NCBI RefSeq assembly: GCF_030272615.1
Contig: NC_081407.1
Location: forward strand, 380,970,179 to 381,034,178
Source of the DNA: Cryptomeria japonica
Taxonomy: Eukaryota; Streptophyta; Pinopsida; Cupressales; Cupressaceae
Reading direction: 5' to 3'
Length of the DNA: 64,000 nucleotides
How positions within the stretch are numbered: the first letter of the stretch is position 1; each line of letters begins with the position of its first letter. Below the pieces are notes generated by a model. That model saw only the letters and a list, made by a program, of their open reading frames with translations, did not search any database and was not told where the DNA came from. The position numbers were made by a program, and so were the translations under genes. Positions 1 to 11,142 of this stretch are shown here, piece after piece.

Positions 1-1778
1 AATCAGAAAGAGTTAGAGTTGTTTACAGATCGACTGTGTTTTTGGACCACTTGGCTATATCTCCCACTGCCCTTAGGGTGCAATGATCGAAAATAGACCC
101 CGAATGCCAATAGTGTCCTATCAAGCCACCAAAACTGAAACCGTCGGAGAGACCTTACTGAGCGTGATCAGCTTTGATTAGATCCCGGATTGATTCTGAG
201 ACTGAGTGTATATCAAAAGTGACAGTACCATGGGGGATGTCAGTGCCCAAATTGGCAATATAGTCTGCCACTCGATTTCCCTCTCTATATGTGTGAGTAA
301 TTTCATAATGGTCGATATCATTAAGAAGTCGAGATATGCACGGGACCCATTTGTTTAGGTTCCTACTCTAGAAACCCCTTTTAATAATCCCTTGAATATT
401 AACTAAGGAGTCCCCTTCAATGACTATCTTGGTCATTTTATTGGTGAGGCATAGTTTAAGGCCTTCCAAGAGGGCCCGAATTTCTGCTTCATTATTGGTA
501 GCCACCCCCATGGCCCCATAAATGCCCAATAATAACTTACCTTCACTATTATGAATAACAGCCCCACCGCCAGAAACCCCAGGGTTACCTCGACATGCAC
601 CATCAAAATTCAGCTTCAGCCATCCCACCGGGGGTGCCTTCCATCTGATATGTTTTCTATTGCCTTTCTTGACCGATAGCTTTGGCAACTGAGTAGGGGT
701 GACCAGAAACCAATTTTTCTCCATACTTTTGTCCCATTCATTATAGTGTTGGATCTACTTTCTCTGCTTCCCATTGATCATTTCTTCTATGGACACTTTG
801 ATACAGTCGATGAGTCTATCCACTGGAAGCCATTTATCTTTAAAAATTCTCCTATTCCTTTCCTTCCATATATGCCAAGCTATCATTGACGAGTCTGTAG
901 TCCAAATGTCACTCCACATAGAAGATTTATTTGAAGGCCACGAGGCAAGGAAATCCTTCAATTTCAAATTCCTAACGGTAGTGTAGTTTATTTTATCTAA
1001 AAACCAGTTCCAACAAGCCTCTGCCATTGGGCAAGTATAAAGTAGATGATCAACAGACTCTTCCGCATTCATACATATGACACATATGCTTGGGCCAGAG
1101 ATGCCTATCAATTTGAGCCTTTCCCCTGTGAGGATTCTGTTATGAAGAGTGATCCATAGGAAGTCGCCAACTTTTGGGAGAAGTCTATTGTGCCAGCACA
1201 GCTTAGATGGCCAATCAGAGTACAGGCCTATTGCCCTTTGGACCTTATATCCCAATTTCACGCAATACTCAACTGACTTCAAACCACACCAGAAGATACT
1301 ATCATCTTCATTGGACACAGGAATATATATTCTGCTAAGTATGGATCTTAGCTGATCGCAAATTACCTGACATCCAATATCCACCTATTTCCAATTTCTG
1401 ATATTACTATTAGAGGGGTCAGTGTCAAAGTAGTCCTCAACATAAGAACCAAACCGGTCTTTTATTAAATTAATCCAATCATGATCCACAAATAATTTGT
1501 TTAACGTTGGTTCACCCTCCCAGAATTTTGCTTTGTTCCCTCGCCCAATATGCCAAGAGATGTGGTCAGTTATCACAGATCTACAATCCCATAGAAAATT
1601 CCAAGAAGCAGAGCCTCTGTCTGCATTTGCCACTGTAAGGATTCTATCCAGATGATTTGTGTCAAGATACTTCTTCTGAAAGATTTTGCACAAGATTTTT
1701 TGGGGTTCCCGATACATCTTCCAAGAGAGTTTTGCACCAAGGGCAATGTTTTGGAGATCCATTTTCCTTAATCTAGCG

Positions 1779-1799
1779 CCCCCCCCCCCCCCCCCCCCC
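1779..1799. repeat. C21 homopolymer inside LINE reverse transcriptase
   Basis: Twenty-one consecutive C on the plus strand give seven GGG glycine codons in ORF2, between NKES and ARLRKMD. Related proteins carry only a short Gly-Gly there. The length is a multiple of three, so the frame is kept. It may be true expansion or an assembly or base-calling artefact. Confidence 0.9.
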
Positions 1800-4383
1800 G
1801 ATTCTTTATTATAACACATCATTTCCCAATTGATGAGGGGAATTCTGCTAGCATCTTTAGCCCCTTCCCACACAAATTTTCTCAACATGTTATCTAAGTT
1901 CTTCCTAATCGCCTGAGGCCTTCTAAAGCATGACATGCTATAGATTGGAATAGCTGACAGAACTGATCGGATCATTGTGAGACGCCCAGCCTGAGATAAC
2001 CATCTATTCTTCCATTGTGATGATTTGGCCACGTAGGCTTGTTTCACATCCTCCCAAATATGAGTTTGATGACACCCCTTGTCGATTTTAATGCCCAAAT
2101 ATTTCATAGGAAGTTCCTCTATTTTGATCCCCAGGATACTCGAGATTCTTGTTTGCGTTTGTCTGCAGGTGTTAAAGAGAAAAAGTTGTGACTTATCCCT
2201 ATTCATTACTTGGCCCGAGAGTTCTGAATACTGGTTCAAAGTTTCCAAAATGCATCTAGCTTCTGCCATAGAAACCTCCCCAAAAACCACCATGTCGTCT
2301 GCAAATTGAGAATGTGTGATGGCAGTTAGTTGTTCATGGATACAGACGCCTTTCCAATTCCCTTGTGAATATTTTTTCTGAATTAATCTTCCTAAAACTT
2401 CTGCCATAATGATGAAAATTGAAGGGGAGAGGGGTTCACCTTGTCTCAGGCCGTTAGTGACAGGAAAAAAACCACAAACACTCTCAGTAACCAATAGAGA
2501 GAAATTGACCAAAGAGATACAAAACTTAATACAAGTGATCCGTTGGGGGGGAAAACCAAATTTTTCAAGGACACAGAGAAGGAACTTCCATGCCACCCGG
2601 TCATATGCTTTTTCCACGTCCAACTTAATTGCCATTCCTCCAATCTTCTCTTTATGCATGGTGTGAATGACTTTTGAAACTAGGATACTACTGTCGGCTA
2701 TCTCCCTTCCTGGGGTAAAACCATTCTGATGTTCTGAAATTAGCTTGGGGAGCAAAGCTTTAAGTCTCTCTGCCATAGCTTTGGAGATGATCTTGTACAG
2801 TGTGTTGCATAGAGATATTGGTCGAAAATCCTTCATAGCAGTGCACTCCGCTTTTTTGGGAATAAGGCATATCAAGGTATGATTTATCTCTTTGACAAAT
2901 TTTCCACCCTTCCTGAAGTCTTCGACCACCCTCCATATATCAACCCCTATAAAGTTCCAACATCTTTGAAATAAATCGGCGTTTAAACCATCCGAACCAG
3001 GTGCCTTGTTCAGGTGTAACACAAAGGTGGCCGATTTAACCTCATCTAAGGTAAAAGGGGCCATCAACATCTTTCCATCCTCATCAGATAATATCAAGTG
3101 TATAATGTCATCTAAAGCCGGGAAGGAGGTGGACTCAACTGCCCTACCGTCTCCCAATAGCCACATGAAGTAATCTAGAGCTACTTGTTCTATTTCTTTA
3201 GGAGTATGCACCCAAGAGTTATTCATGTCTTGGATCGAACATATTCTGTTGGCGCATTTGCTTGCCTTTACAGAGGCATGGAAACATTTGGTGTTCATAT
3301 CACCCTCAGCTACCCAATGCTCCCTCGCCTTGTCCCTCCAGTACAATTCTTCTCTCCACAGAATCTCAAAATACTGATTCTTAAGGGATTTTTCAGCTTC
3401 AAATTCCACATTTGTCATTCCACGGGCCATTACTAATGAGTTCACTGCTTCTAATTCTTCTTCAATCCTAGCTTTTACTGCGAAGACGTTTTTGAAGGAG
3501 GTTTGGTTCCAGTCCTTTAATCTCCTTTTGACAAATTGTAACCTTTTGGTGAATTTGAAACTAGGGGAACCAGAGAAAACATTACTTTCAATCCACCAAC
3601 TTTTAATAAGACTGAGAAGTGGCGGGTCCTACCACCACATACTAAGAAATTTGAAATAATTCTTATGCTGCTCAGTGTCTTGCCCTATGTTTGGTGATAT
3701 GGGATAATGATCCGACCCATTTTGGGGTTCGATAGCAGAATAGATGGAATGATGGCTTAACAACCACCACTCCCCTACAAAGAACCTATCCAATCTTTTA
3801 GCAATATTCGCAAAATCTCGCCTTCTGTTATTCCAAGTAAAGGACCCATTCTTGGGGATGATATCAACCACTTTACAATTGGTAACAAAGTCCCTAAAAT
3901 CTTCCGCCACCTTAGAAGGCTTCCTTAGACCACCCCTTTTATCCTCTACACTAAGAATTGCATTGAAATCCCCTACCATGACAACTTTCCCCAGATCCAA
4001 TCTAAGAGCCAGCTCCGTCACCTCACACCACACCTTACACTTGTCTTCTATTTTGGTTGGTCCATAGATGTTGAACATCAGGAAACACAGGTTTGACTTT
4101 TTACATTTAACGGAACACACCATCCAAAACTCATGGGAAGCGATAATACATACCTCGATGTATGACGGGTTCCACAAGATCCCAAGCCCTCCTGCCAAGC
4201 CTCGAGCCTCCTGAAACATACCATCCTAGTAATAGAAAAAAAATTTAAATTCCAGAGCTTTTTCTAGATTTAGCTTAGTTTCTTGCAGCAAAAAAATATC
4301 AGACGCAAGCTTGGTCATGGTCCTTTTGACCAAGCATCTTTTGTCAGGGGCGGCTAAACCCCTGACATTCCAAGAGGAAATTC

Positions 4384-4387
4384 TCAT
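4384..4387 (-). promoter_or_regulatory. ATGA overlap of the ORF1 stop and ORF2 start
   Basis: On the minus strand the four bases ATGA hold both the ORF2 start ATG (4387-4385) and the ORF1 stop TGA (4386-4384). Such overlaps are used in some non-LTR elements for stop-coupled reinitiation of ORF2. Use here is inference. The geometry is seen directly, and the conserved endonuclease motif SSWNVRGL begins three codons after this ATG. Confidence 0.6.
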
Positions 4388-5730
4388 CTTTCTCCAAGGG
4401 AGGTCTTTCCTCCCTTGGATACTTTACGATAATCTATAACACTGACAATTCCCTTTTCGTGGGCTCTTTGTTCTCTGATAGCTTTGTAGCTTATGCATCC
4501 CTTAGATCCTTTGGCTCTACCCAGGAGCGCGTTTGCAGATTGACTAATGCATCTGGGATCTAGAATATCCGAATCATCCAAATTTTCTATTTCATCATCT
4601 GGCCAAGAGGATTCAGACCCTTCCGCTGAAAGCCTATCCTCCTTGGTAGCGTCCTGATTGGGTAGAGGGGGGGGATAACAGTCCTGAATGAGGAATATTG
4701 TTGTGGATGGGGACTTCTGAGGAAGTACCATTATCTTGGGATAAGTCCTTTGGGAGCAGATTAATATTGGCAAAATTCAGGCCAATCAGTAGAATTTTTT
4801 TTGTATTCACAAGAGGCTTTTGGTTCCAAACATTGCCGAATTTATTGGGGGGCTTTTTGAACGCTTTCCTGACAAACATCCCACACCTCTCGACAGGGTG
4901 TCGCCTACTACCACATCTAGAACATGATGAAATGTCTTTTTCGATTTCCACATGTTGAACCCATCTCCCCTCATTTGTTATAATGGAAATAGAAGGAGGA
5001 ATTTCTTTCACCGCCGCAATTTTAAATCTGGCATAAATGTATAGATCCGCGTCAATGATTGCTTCATCAATTTCCAGAAGTATGCCTAGAGTCCGACCAA
5101 TGCGCTCTAAACAAGGGTTGCTACAATATTCTGAAGGGAGATTAAATAAACGGATCCATAAGGGTTTATCATATATCGCCAACTAAGAAGGATCGAAATT
5201 AGGAGACCGAGGTTGTAAATATAATGGATGGCTATCCAAGAACCAGTTTTGGGAGCAGAGTATCCTATCTTTCTCCTCTGCCTCCGCAAAGACTGCAACA
5301 AAGAAACTTTTCGGCAAGAATTTAATGACCACATGCTTACCCCAATGCTCATCCGCCCAAGACCTGATTGATTTTCTGGGAAATTTAGGGCCAACAACTC
5401 TCCCAATGATTGCATGGTTTCGAAGATAGATCTATCATCAGCTACTTCCTTAGATAAATCCACTACGCACTGTTTAGGGTTTCTGAGATTACTTTTGGAT
5501 TTCGATTCTAAGTATTGATCCCGAGAGGAGATGTCTTCCCAATACTCTTCATGTTCGGAGATAACATTCTCCTCCCAATCCACATCAAACACTTTCCATT
5601 TTGCATATCTTTGTTTGTCTGTGTCGTCATGCGAGTATCCATTATATCTATAATCTGGATTGAATCTGGTCTCCCGTCTGGCCTCGCGCACTTGCCCTTC
5701 CTCGCGAACTTGCTCCTCTCTGCGCTCCAT
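4384..5730 (-). pseudogene. LINE ORF1 (DUF4283-like plus CCHC zinc knuckle), frameshifted
   Basis: This is the RNA-binding, gag-like protein of the LINE. It starts at an ATG at 5730 with a charged Arg/Glu-rich N-terminus. A DUF4283-like region follows at about 5410-5090, with motifs IGRVVGPKFPRKS and PLWIRLFNLP. A zinc knuckle CX2CX4HX4C (CSRCGSRRHPVERC) lies near 4883-4926. The reading frame changes near 5405-5415 and returns near an 8-base C/G run at 4667-4674. One in-frame TAG sits at 5183-5185. The C-terminus runs to a TGA at 4384-4386 that overlaps the ORF2 start. Domain identity is clear; the protein cannot be made intact. Confidence 0.85.
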
Positions 5731-5732
5731 TT

Positions 5733-5788
5733 TTTTATATATATATATATATAATAATATATTAAAATTAATTTTAAAGGATTTTTTT

Positions 5789-5859
<71 letters not shown>
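5733..5859. repeat. (AT)n microsatellites at the LINE 5' boundary
   Basis: A short TA run at 5736-5752 is followed, after about 38 AT-rich bases, by an alternating (AT)34 tract at 5791-5858. It adjoins the LINE start codon. Short peptide reading frames here are repeat artefacts. Confidence 0.95.
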
Positions 5860-5865
<6 letters not shown>

Positions 5866-6560
5866 TATTTTTGTTATGAAAGAATTTCTTTAACATGTAA
5901 TAATGCATTAAAATAAAATTTAAAAATATATTTTTAATTAATATAAAATAATGTAGATAATTGAAAGAAAAAATAAAGAATTTTTTAATTAACGAATGAT
6001 TTTAAAATATTTAATAATATATATAATTTGATTTAGCTTTTTCTAAATATATATGAAAAGGCAATCCAAAAGTGGTGTCATATTAATTTGAATAACATCA
6101 ACAAAATTCATTATTATCATATTAAAAAAAAATTATCATTAACTAATTCTATTTTTTTTAAATCAAATTATTAATTAAAATAATTGTAGTGATATTTTAC
6201 ATAAAAAAACATGAAAAATCCACCGATTATGATGTCAAAAGATAATAAAAAGTTACATAATCAAACTCAAAATAAAAACTTACATAATCAAACTATAAAA
6301 ATATTTTACCTTTTTAATAGATTTCATTTTATTTTTAAATTTGATTTACTTGTAACTTTTAATATTAAAGATAAAAGTTCAGCTTTAAAAAAATTCATAT
6401 AGCTCAATCTTATATTATTTTATTTGAAGTTTCATTTTAATTTTTTTAAATTTAATTTATATAATAATTTAGCTATATTTACATTCAATTTTAAAATATT
6501 TTTTAATTTGTTAATATTGAGTTTGTATGATCCTTCTACAATCCATGATTTGGATTAGAT
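5860..6560. other. AT-rich spacer, no gene seen
   Basis: This stretch is very AT-rich with many homopolymer runs and short direct words such as ttacataatcaaact (twice near 6254-6294). I see no coding, RNA or mobile-element signal. Confidence 0.7.
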
Positions 6561-6599
6561 TGTGTGCATTTTTCATTTGACGTTTCGAATCATACTTAG

Positions 6600-6893
6600 A
6601 GTGACCTATCATCAGTTTTCTTCTCTCCCTCTTTCCCTATCACTTCCTCTTTGTATTACTCTCTATTTCTCCTCTATCCTCTCTATTTCTCTCCCTGCCT
6701 CTCTATTTATTTATATGTGTCTCTTCCTTTCTATCTTTATCTCCATATCTCTCTCACTCATACACAATCCCTATTTCTCTCTCCCTCTATCTTTGTACCT
6801 CTCTCACACATACATGCTCCCTTTTTCTCCCTCCCTATCTCTATCTATCTATCTCTCTTTCCCCCTCCCTCTCTTTCCATTACTTGTTTCTAT

Positions 6894-6972
<79 letters not shown>

Positions 6973-7790
6973 CCTATCCCCTCATCTATCTTTCTCTCCC
7001 TTCCTCTTCCCATATATCTTCATCTCTCACTTCTTGTATATCTTTATCTATGTATTTCTCTCTCCCTCTCTTTATCTTCCCCTATTACTCTATCCCTCTC
7101 TCTACCTCTCCCTCTTTCCATATCTATTTTACTATCTCTACATCTCTATATTTATTTGCTACCTTATTTATCTCTCTATCTCTATATCCCTCTCCCCCTC
7201 TCTATATCTCCATATCTCTTTCTATATCACTCTATCTTACCATCTATATCTCTACATATCCCTCTCTCTTACTCAAACTCATCTATGTCTTGCTCACTCT
7301 CTCTTTACCTCTCTATCTCCCTCTCTCCCCATCTTTATCTCTCCTTCCCTCTCCATCTTAATCTCTACATCTATTTTCCTCTCACCCCCTCTATCTCTAA
7401 ACATGTCTCTCTTTATCTATCCATCCATCTCTCTCCCCGTGTCTCTCTATCTCCTTCCTAGACCTCTATATCTATATCTCTTTGCCTCTCTATCTCTCCA
7501 TATTTCTTCTTCCATTTCTCCCTCTCTATCTTGTTACCTCTGCATCTCTCCCCCTCCCTATCTTTCTTTGTATATCACTTCCTATCTCTACATTTATCTT
7601 TATAGATTTCCCTCTCATTATCTCCCTCTATATATTTATCTCTTCCATTTGTATCTACCCCTTTACATCCTCTCTTTATCTCTCATTCACCTTTCCATAT
7701 CCCTCTCCTTATCCATATCCATCTCTAATTTCCTCTATATCCCCCCCCCCCCCCCGCCCCTCTTTCTCCCCCTATTGCAAACATAACACA
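6600..7790. repeat. 1.2 kb polypyrimidine block with (CT)37 core
   Basis: The plus strand is almost purely C and T with scattered A, built from degenerate CTCTAT, CTCTCC and CTCCCT units. A pure (CT)n core covers about 6898-6971, and a C15 run lies at 7741-7755. Overlapping Leu/Ser/Pro/Tyr-rich reading frames of up to 300 codons occur in all three plus frames. That is expected of a stop-poor pyrimidine repeat and is not evidence of genes. Confidence 0.95.
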
Positions 7791-9150
7791 ATTCTATTGG
7801 TAATGGAGCCTAATATATATTCGTAATTTAGATGTTTTATTTTATTTTATTTTATTTGTGGTTGAATTCTTGCAAGTGGATGCATAGTTGATTCGAAGTT
7901 ATTGCTTCTATATTGAGACTTCTTTTGCACAAACAACACCATTTACTAAACGGCCTAACAATTGACCCCACATGCTGCAAAAAAGTATGCAACTAATAGA
8001 ACAACTTTTTTCATAATTGATATTGTAGACATCTTCAGTGTACACATTGCACTCCAAGATGCAATTTTTAGTTGATAACATATGTTATCTGTAACAAAAC
8101 TCTCCAAATTAACACCTATCAAACCCTAGCATTAATACATATACAATATACAAATATACAATAAAATGACACTGTTATTTTCAACTTCCCTCAGCTTTAA
8201 GAACATGAGCCATGTTTCTTATTTCAATCCATTTGAATATACACCTATATAATACTTCACAAGGGGTGGAGCTCAAGACTTCTGAAAACCACTCCATATA
8301 AATTTACCCAATTTTCAAAAATCTTTATTTATAACATTTTTGTATGTTAGAATTTTTTTAAATCCTACAACTATCCTTGCGACACCATTCTACAAAAGGA
8401 CACATGCAACCTATGTTCACTGTAGACCATATTTCTTTGTGAAACGTTACCATACAGGCACCATGCAGCCCAGAAGTAAGAATCCCCAGCTATGGCACCT
8501 CTTCCCTCTTTAATTACTATAAACTCTACAAAGCTAACAGTATTTTACTTGCAAATGAAGAAATTGTATTGAGGTGTAATTATCTGTTGCTGCATTCAAG
8601 GGTAAAGAGTAACTTGAAATAACATTTGGTAAAGAGTAACTAGCCAAAGATGGAAGCACAAAACAAGCTAAATATATTGAGGGTGACATCATTTAAATAG
8701 CTTGATTGATTTTGAGATTTTCATAGTCTCAATCAGTCAAATGCAGAGAAACCAACTTATAATATTGATCCTAAACATTGCAGATCAACCCTAAATTAAA
8801 AAATCAATAGCTTTTGATTGGTGGATAGACAGCCATTGGTGAAGGAAACGTAAGGACTGTAGTAACCCTTCGGCACTTTATAATACACCGGTGCCAGAAA
8901 AGATCCACTTCTCTCATTGCGAACAGTCTACTTTGAGAATACCATGTTGCCTATAATGTAAAAATACGAAATTGCAGAGCCTTATATGAGAATGAGGATT
9001 TTTCAAGTTTTCACTGCCATATCTGGCTTTCATATAATAATATATATCGGCCCGAAGGCCAATTTTACCCCCTGAAACTGAAGACCTGCAAACCAACGAT
9101 GTGAGTCCAAAGTTCAAAATTCAAACTATACCCATGAAGGATAATTTCAA
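7791..9150. other. Spacer downstream of the host gene, no clear gene
   Basis: Ordinary AT-rich plant sequence. A 67-codon minus-strand frame at 8914-9117 follows an acceptor-like TTTGCAG at about 9088, so an alternative terminal exon of the gene to the right is possible, but nothing in it is recognisable. Confidence 0.5.
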
Positions 9151-9151
9151 T

Positions 9152-9244
9152 TCAATCCCTCCAACAGAGCAAAAACTCTAGCACGCCACAAAAACCCAGC
9201 TTCCTTCCAAGTTTCTCTTTGCTTTGAAGAAACATATCAGTTTC
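9152..9244 (-). other. Candidate last coding exon of the host gene
   Basis: On the minus strand an acceptor GTTTTCCAG ends at 9245. It is followed by 30 codons in phase 0 and a TGA at 9152-9154. Phase 0 matches the end of exon 2, so direct splicing keeps the frame across a 3.3 kb intron. The tail contains KLGFCGVLEFLLCW, a short hydrophobic Cys/Trp-rich end. Support is the splice signal plus phase only. Other exons may lie between. Confidence 0.35.
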
Positions 9245-9983
9245 CTGGAAAACGAACAAAAAAATGCAAGGAATCAGAATTGACCTCACAAAACTTAGAA
9301 AACTAATTTATACTATTGCTGCAAATCAGGATGACGTTTAAAAGTTGATCTATCAATATGTTTCTTGCTGTCTGCAGATTCAACAGAACAATGCGTTCAC
9401 ACAAGCACAAACAAAATTCGCCAAGAAAGAGCATTTTAAGACATTTCATTGATCTCTTAACAAAAGCACACACTTGCCTATAAAGTATGATAAAGGCATT
9501 TAACCGATGTTTGCTTTTGTTGAGATTAAATGTTGAAACATAAAAGTTGGCTGAATTTTTTTGAATGTAATTATATACTCAGCTTATAGTTTCTACTTTG
9601 TCTAATTCCTATGGAGAAATGAGTCAGCGTAACATGTTGGTAGAGTCAGGTTGGCCTCTTCAAACCTTCAAAGACACAATAATGCAATTCTGTTCGTAGC
9701 AACCAAAGAAAGAATGAGAAGCAATATTTAACGAGGGGTTTGAGATTAAATGATTATGGAATTCAGTAGATCCTGAGGGTCCTCAAAATGTGGAAAAGAA
9801 AATTGCATCACGGGGCCAGCTGGAGAAGGATTTAGGAGACATGACTAAGTCTGTTCTCCCATTTAATGAAGATATTCCATTTAAACAGAATTTTGAGGAG
9901 AAGTATAGTGACATCAGACAACGGAGTAAATCCACTATAGATTGAGCTGTGGCGTCAATCTATTGATTGTATGTGTGGCTTAC

Positions 9984-10124
9984 CTTATAATGGGGAAATG
10001 TGAAGATTTTTCAACAAAGAGACAAGGAACATTGATCTGAACTCCAACAAGAAAAAACTTAAAGAGCTCGTCTCTAGCAGAATATGCTAACAAGTCTTCA
10101 CATGATGTTTCATATTGAAAAGAA
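9984..10124 (-). other. Possible internal exon, 141 bases
   Basis: A minus-strand segment is bounded by acceptor CCTTTACAG (ending at 10125) and a strong donor AAG/GTAAGC (at 9983). It is open in one phase and encodes a stretch containing DLLAYSARDELFKFF. That phase does not follow directly from exon 2 of the neighbouring gene, so it would need another exon between, or it is chance. Confidence 0.25.
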
Positions 10125-10448
10125 CTGTAAAGGTAAAGGAAGATCAGAGAAGCGATTGAGATTAGATAAAATCTTAATAATCTCAATTGAGATGATGAAT
10201 AATGGACTAGAGCTGGGTGATCCATGGAGACCCAACATTTTTTGCACAAAGCTCATGATGAACTTAATTGATCATCGTATAATAGTGAACAATACCTCTG
10301 CCATTTACTCAATACTCTATATGTGCATCAATTATTGGAAATTGGTATTAAAAATGATCTACTCTATATTATAATCTGGGTTATCTATTTATAAGGAGTC
10401 TTGTTGGAACATGTCCAGCATCTCCCCTCAGAAATTGTAACATGATTC

Positions 10449-10616
10449 AACAGCCTTCTGTGAGATCATTAATTGGAATGGTAGTATCTTTTGGGAAAAA
10501 CGGCTAGCTCAACTTCCTACGGGTAATGCTGAGGTGATTGCTGGAACGTGTCTGCTGTGTCCCATCGGGATTCGTGACAGGGGTTAACAGCCTTTTGTGA
10601 GATCCTTAACTGGAAT
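10449..10616. repeat. Pair of about 31-base direct repeats, 137 bases apart
   Basis: The segment 10449-10479 (aacagccttctgtgagatca onward) recurs at 10586-10616 with a few substitutions. Their origin is unknown. Confidence 0.7.
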
Positions 10617-10978
10617 CATAAATGGACTACTCGTCAATCACCAAGTTTTAGACGAATTTTTCACAAAAACTTAATGAGTCTATGGCAAAAACTTCGCTGC
10701 ATAAAAAAAGAGGTCCAGATGTATCAAAAGATAATGCAATAATTTTTTTTCTTCAAGTTAGTCTCATTCTTTTCATCAAAATATATACATGAAATATAGC
10801 ATTTAAGTATAAGTCACTTATACTTTAAGTTATAAGTCATGTATACATTGACAGGATGTTTGAGAGTGATTTCAAATCTTTAGGAGTTATAATGCAAATT
10901 CTAGGTTTTAGAGAATCTTATCAAATTTCAGACTTAATCAAATTCCAATAATCAACAGGCTCATATCAACATCCTCTT

Positions 10979-11142
10979 GCTTTCTCTATCTCACTCATTT
11001 TATCTACCCTAAATTCTAGACCTGTCTATCTCTCTATCATTCTTCCTCTATCCCCTCTCTCTACCGCTCTCTATCTCACTCTCTCCCCCACTCTCTCCCC
11101 AAGATCTAGACCTATCTCTCTACCTCTCTCTCTCACCCTTAG
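10979..11142. repeat. Pyrimidine-rich degenerate CTCTAT repeat
   Basis: A shorter relative of the 6.6-7.8 kb polypyrimidine block, with units such as ctatctctct and actctctcccc. It lies in the presumed intron of the host gene. Confidence 0.8.

Larger units (their letters stand above)
155..4387 (-). pseudogene. LINE ORF2 polyprotein: endonuclease, reverse transcriptase, zf-RVT, RNase H
   Basis: One reading frame runs from an ATG at 4387 to a TAA at 155-157, about 1,410 codons. The endonuclease-like region (4387-3630) shows SSWNVRGL, VGDFNAI and GSDHYPIS. The reverse transcriptase (about 3100-1900) shows NKAPGSDGL, FRPISLCN, KLDVEKAYDRV, GLRQGEPLSPS and the catalytic FADD at 2294-2305. A zf-RVT region (about 1230-1000) shows CVICMNAEESVDHLLYTCP. 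RNase H (about 640-200) shows FDGACRGNPG, NNEAEI, EGDS and REGNRVADYIANLG. The frame is broken only by five TAG codons, at 4226, 3629, 1385, 755 and 368, each where Gln would fit, and there is no frameshift. A C21 run at 1779-1799 encodes seven glycines. Confidence 0.92.
1..5732 (-). mobile_element. L1-type LINE retrotransposon, nearly full length, decayed
   Basis: This non-LTR retrotransposon reads right to left. From about 5732 down it shows ORF1 (DUF4283-like domain, then a CCHC zinc knuckle), ORF2 (endonuclease, reverse transcriptase, zinc-binding zf-RVT region, RNase H) and about 154 bases of 3' UTR that run off the left edge. The domain order and the C-terminal RNase H are typical of plant L1 elements. 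The first ATG lies right beside an (AT)n tract, so little or no 5' UTR remains. No poly(A) tail or target duplication can be checked because the 3' end is outside the window. No LTRs are seen. Confidence 0.93.

Noticed and set aside
2079-2666. Plus-strand frames opposite LINE reverse transcriptase
   Set aside because: Shadows of the minus-strand ORF2, which has clear RT motifs.
155-4387. TAG read as glutamine (stop-codon recoding) in the LINE
   Set aside because: Other decayed elements here also carry TAA, TGA and frameshifts, and CHG deamination explains TAG without a recoding system. No suppressor evidence is visible.
6562-7826. Overlapping plus-strand frames of up to 300 codons rich in Leu, Ser, Pro and Tyr
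   Set aside because: They occur in all three plus frames of a polypyrimidine repeat that lacks stop codons by composition; no start context or domain.
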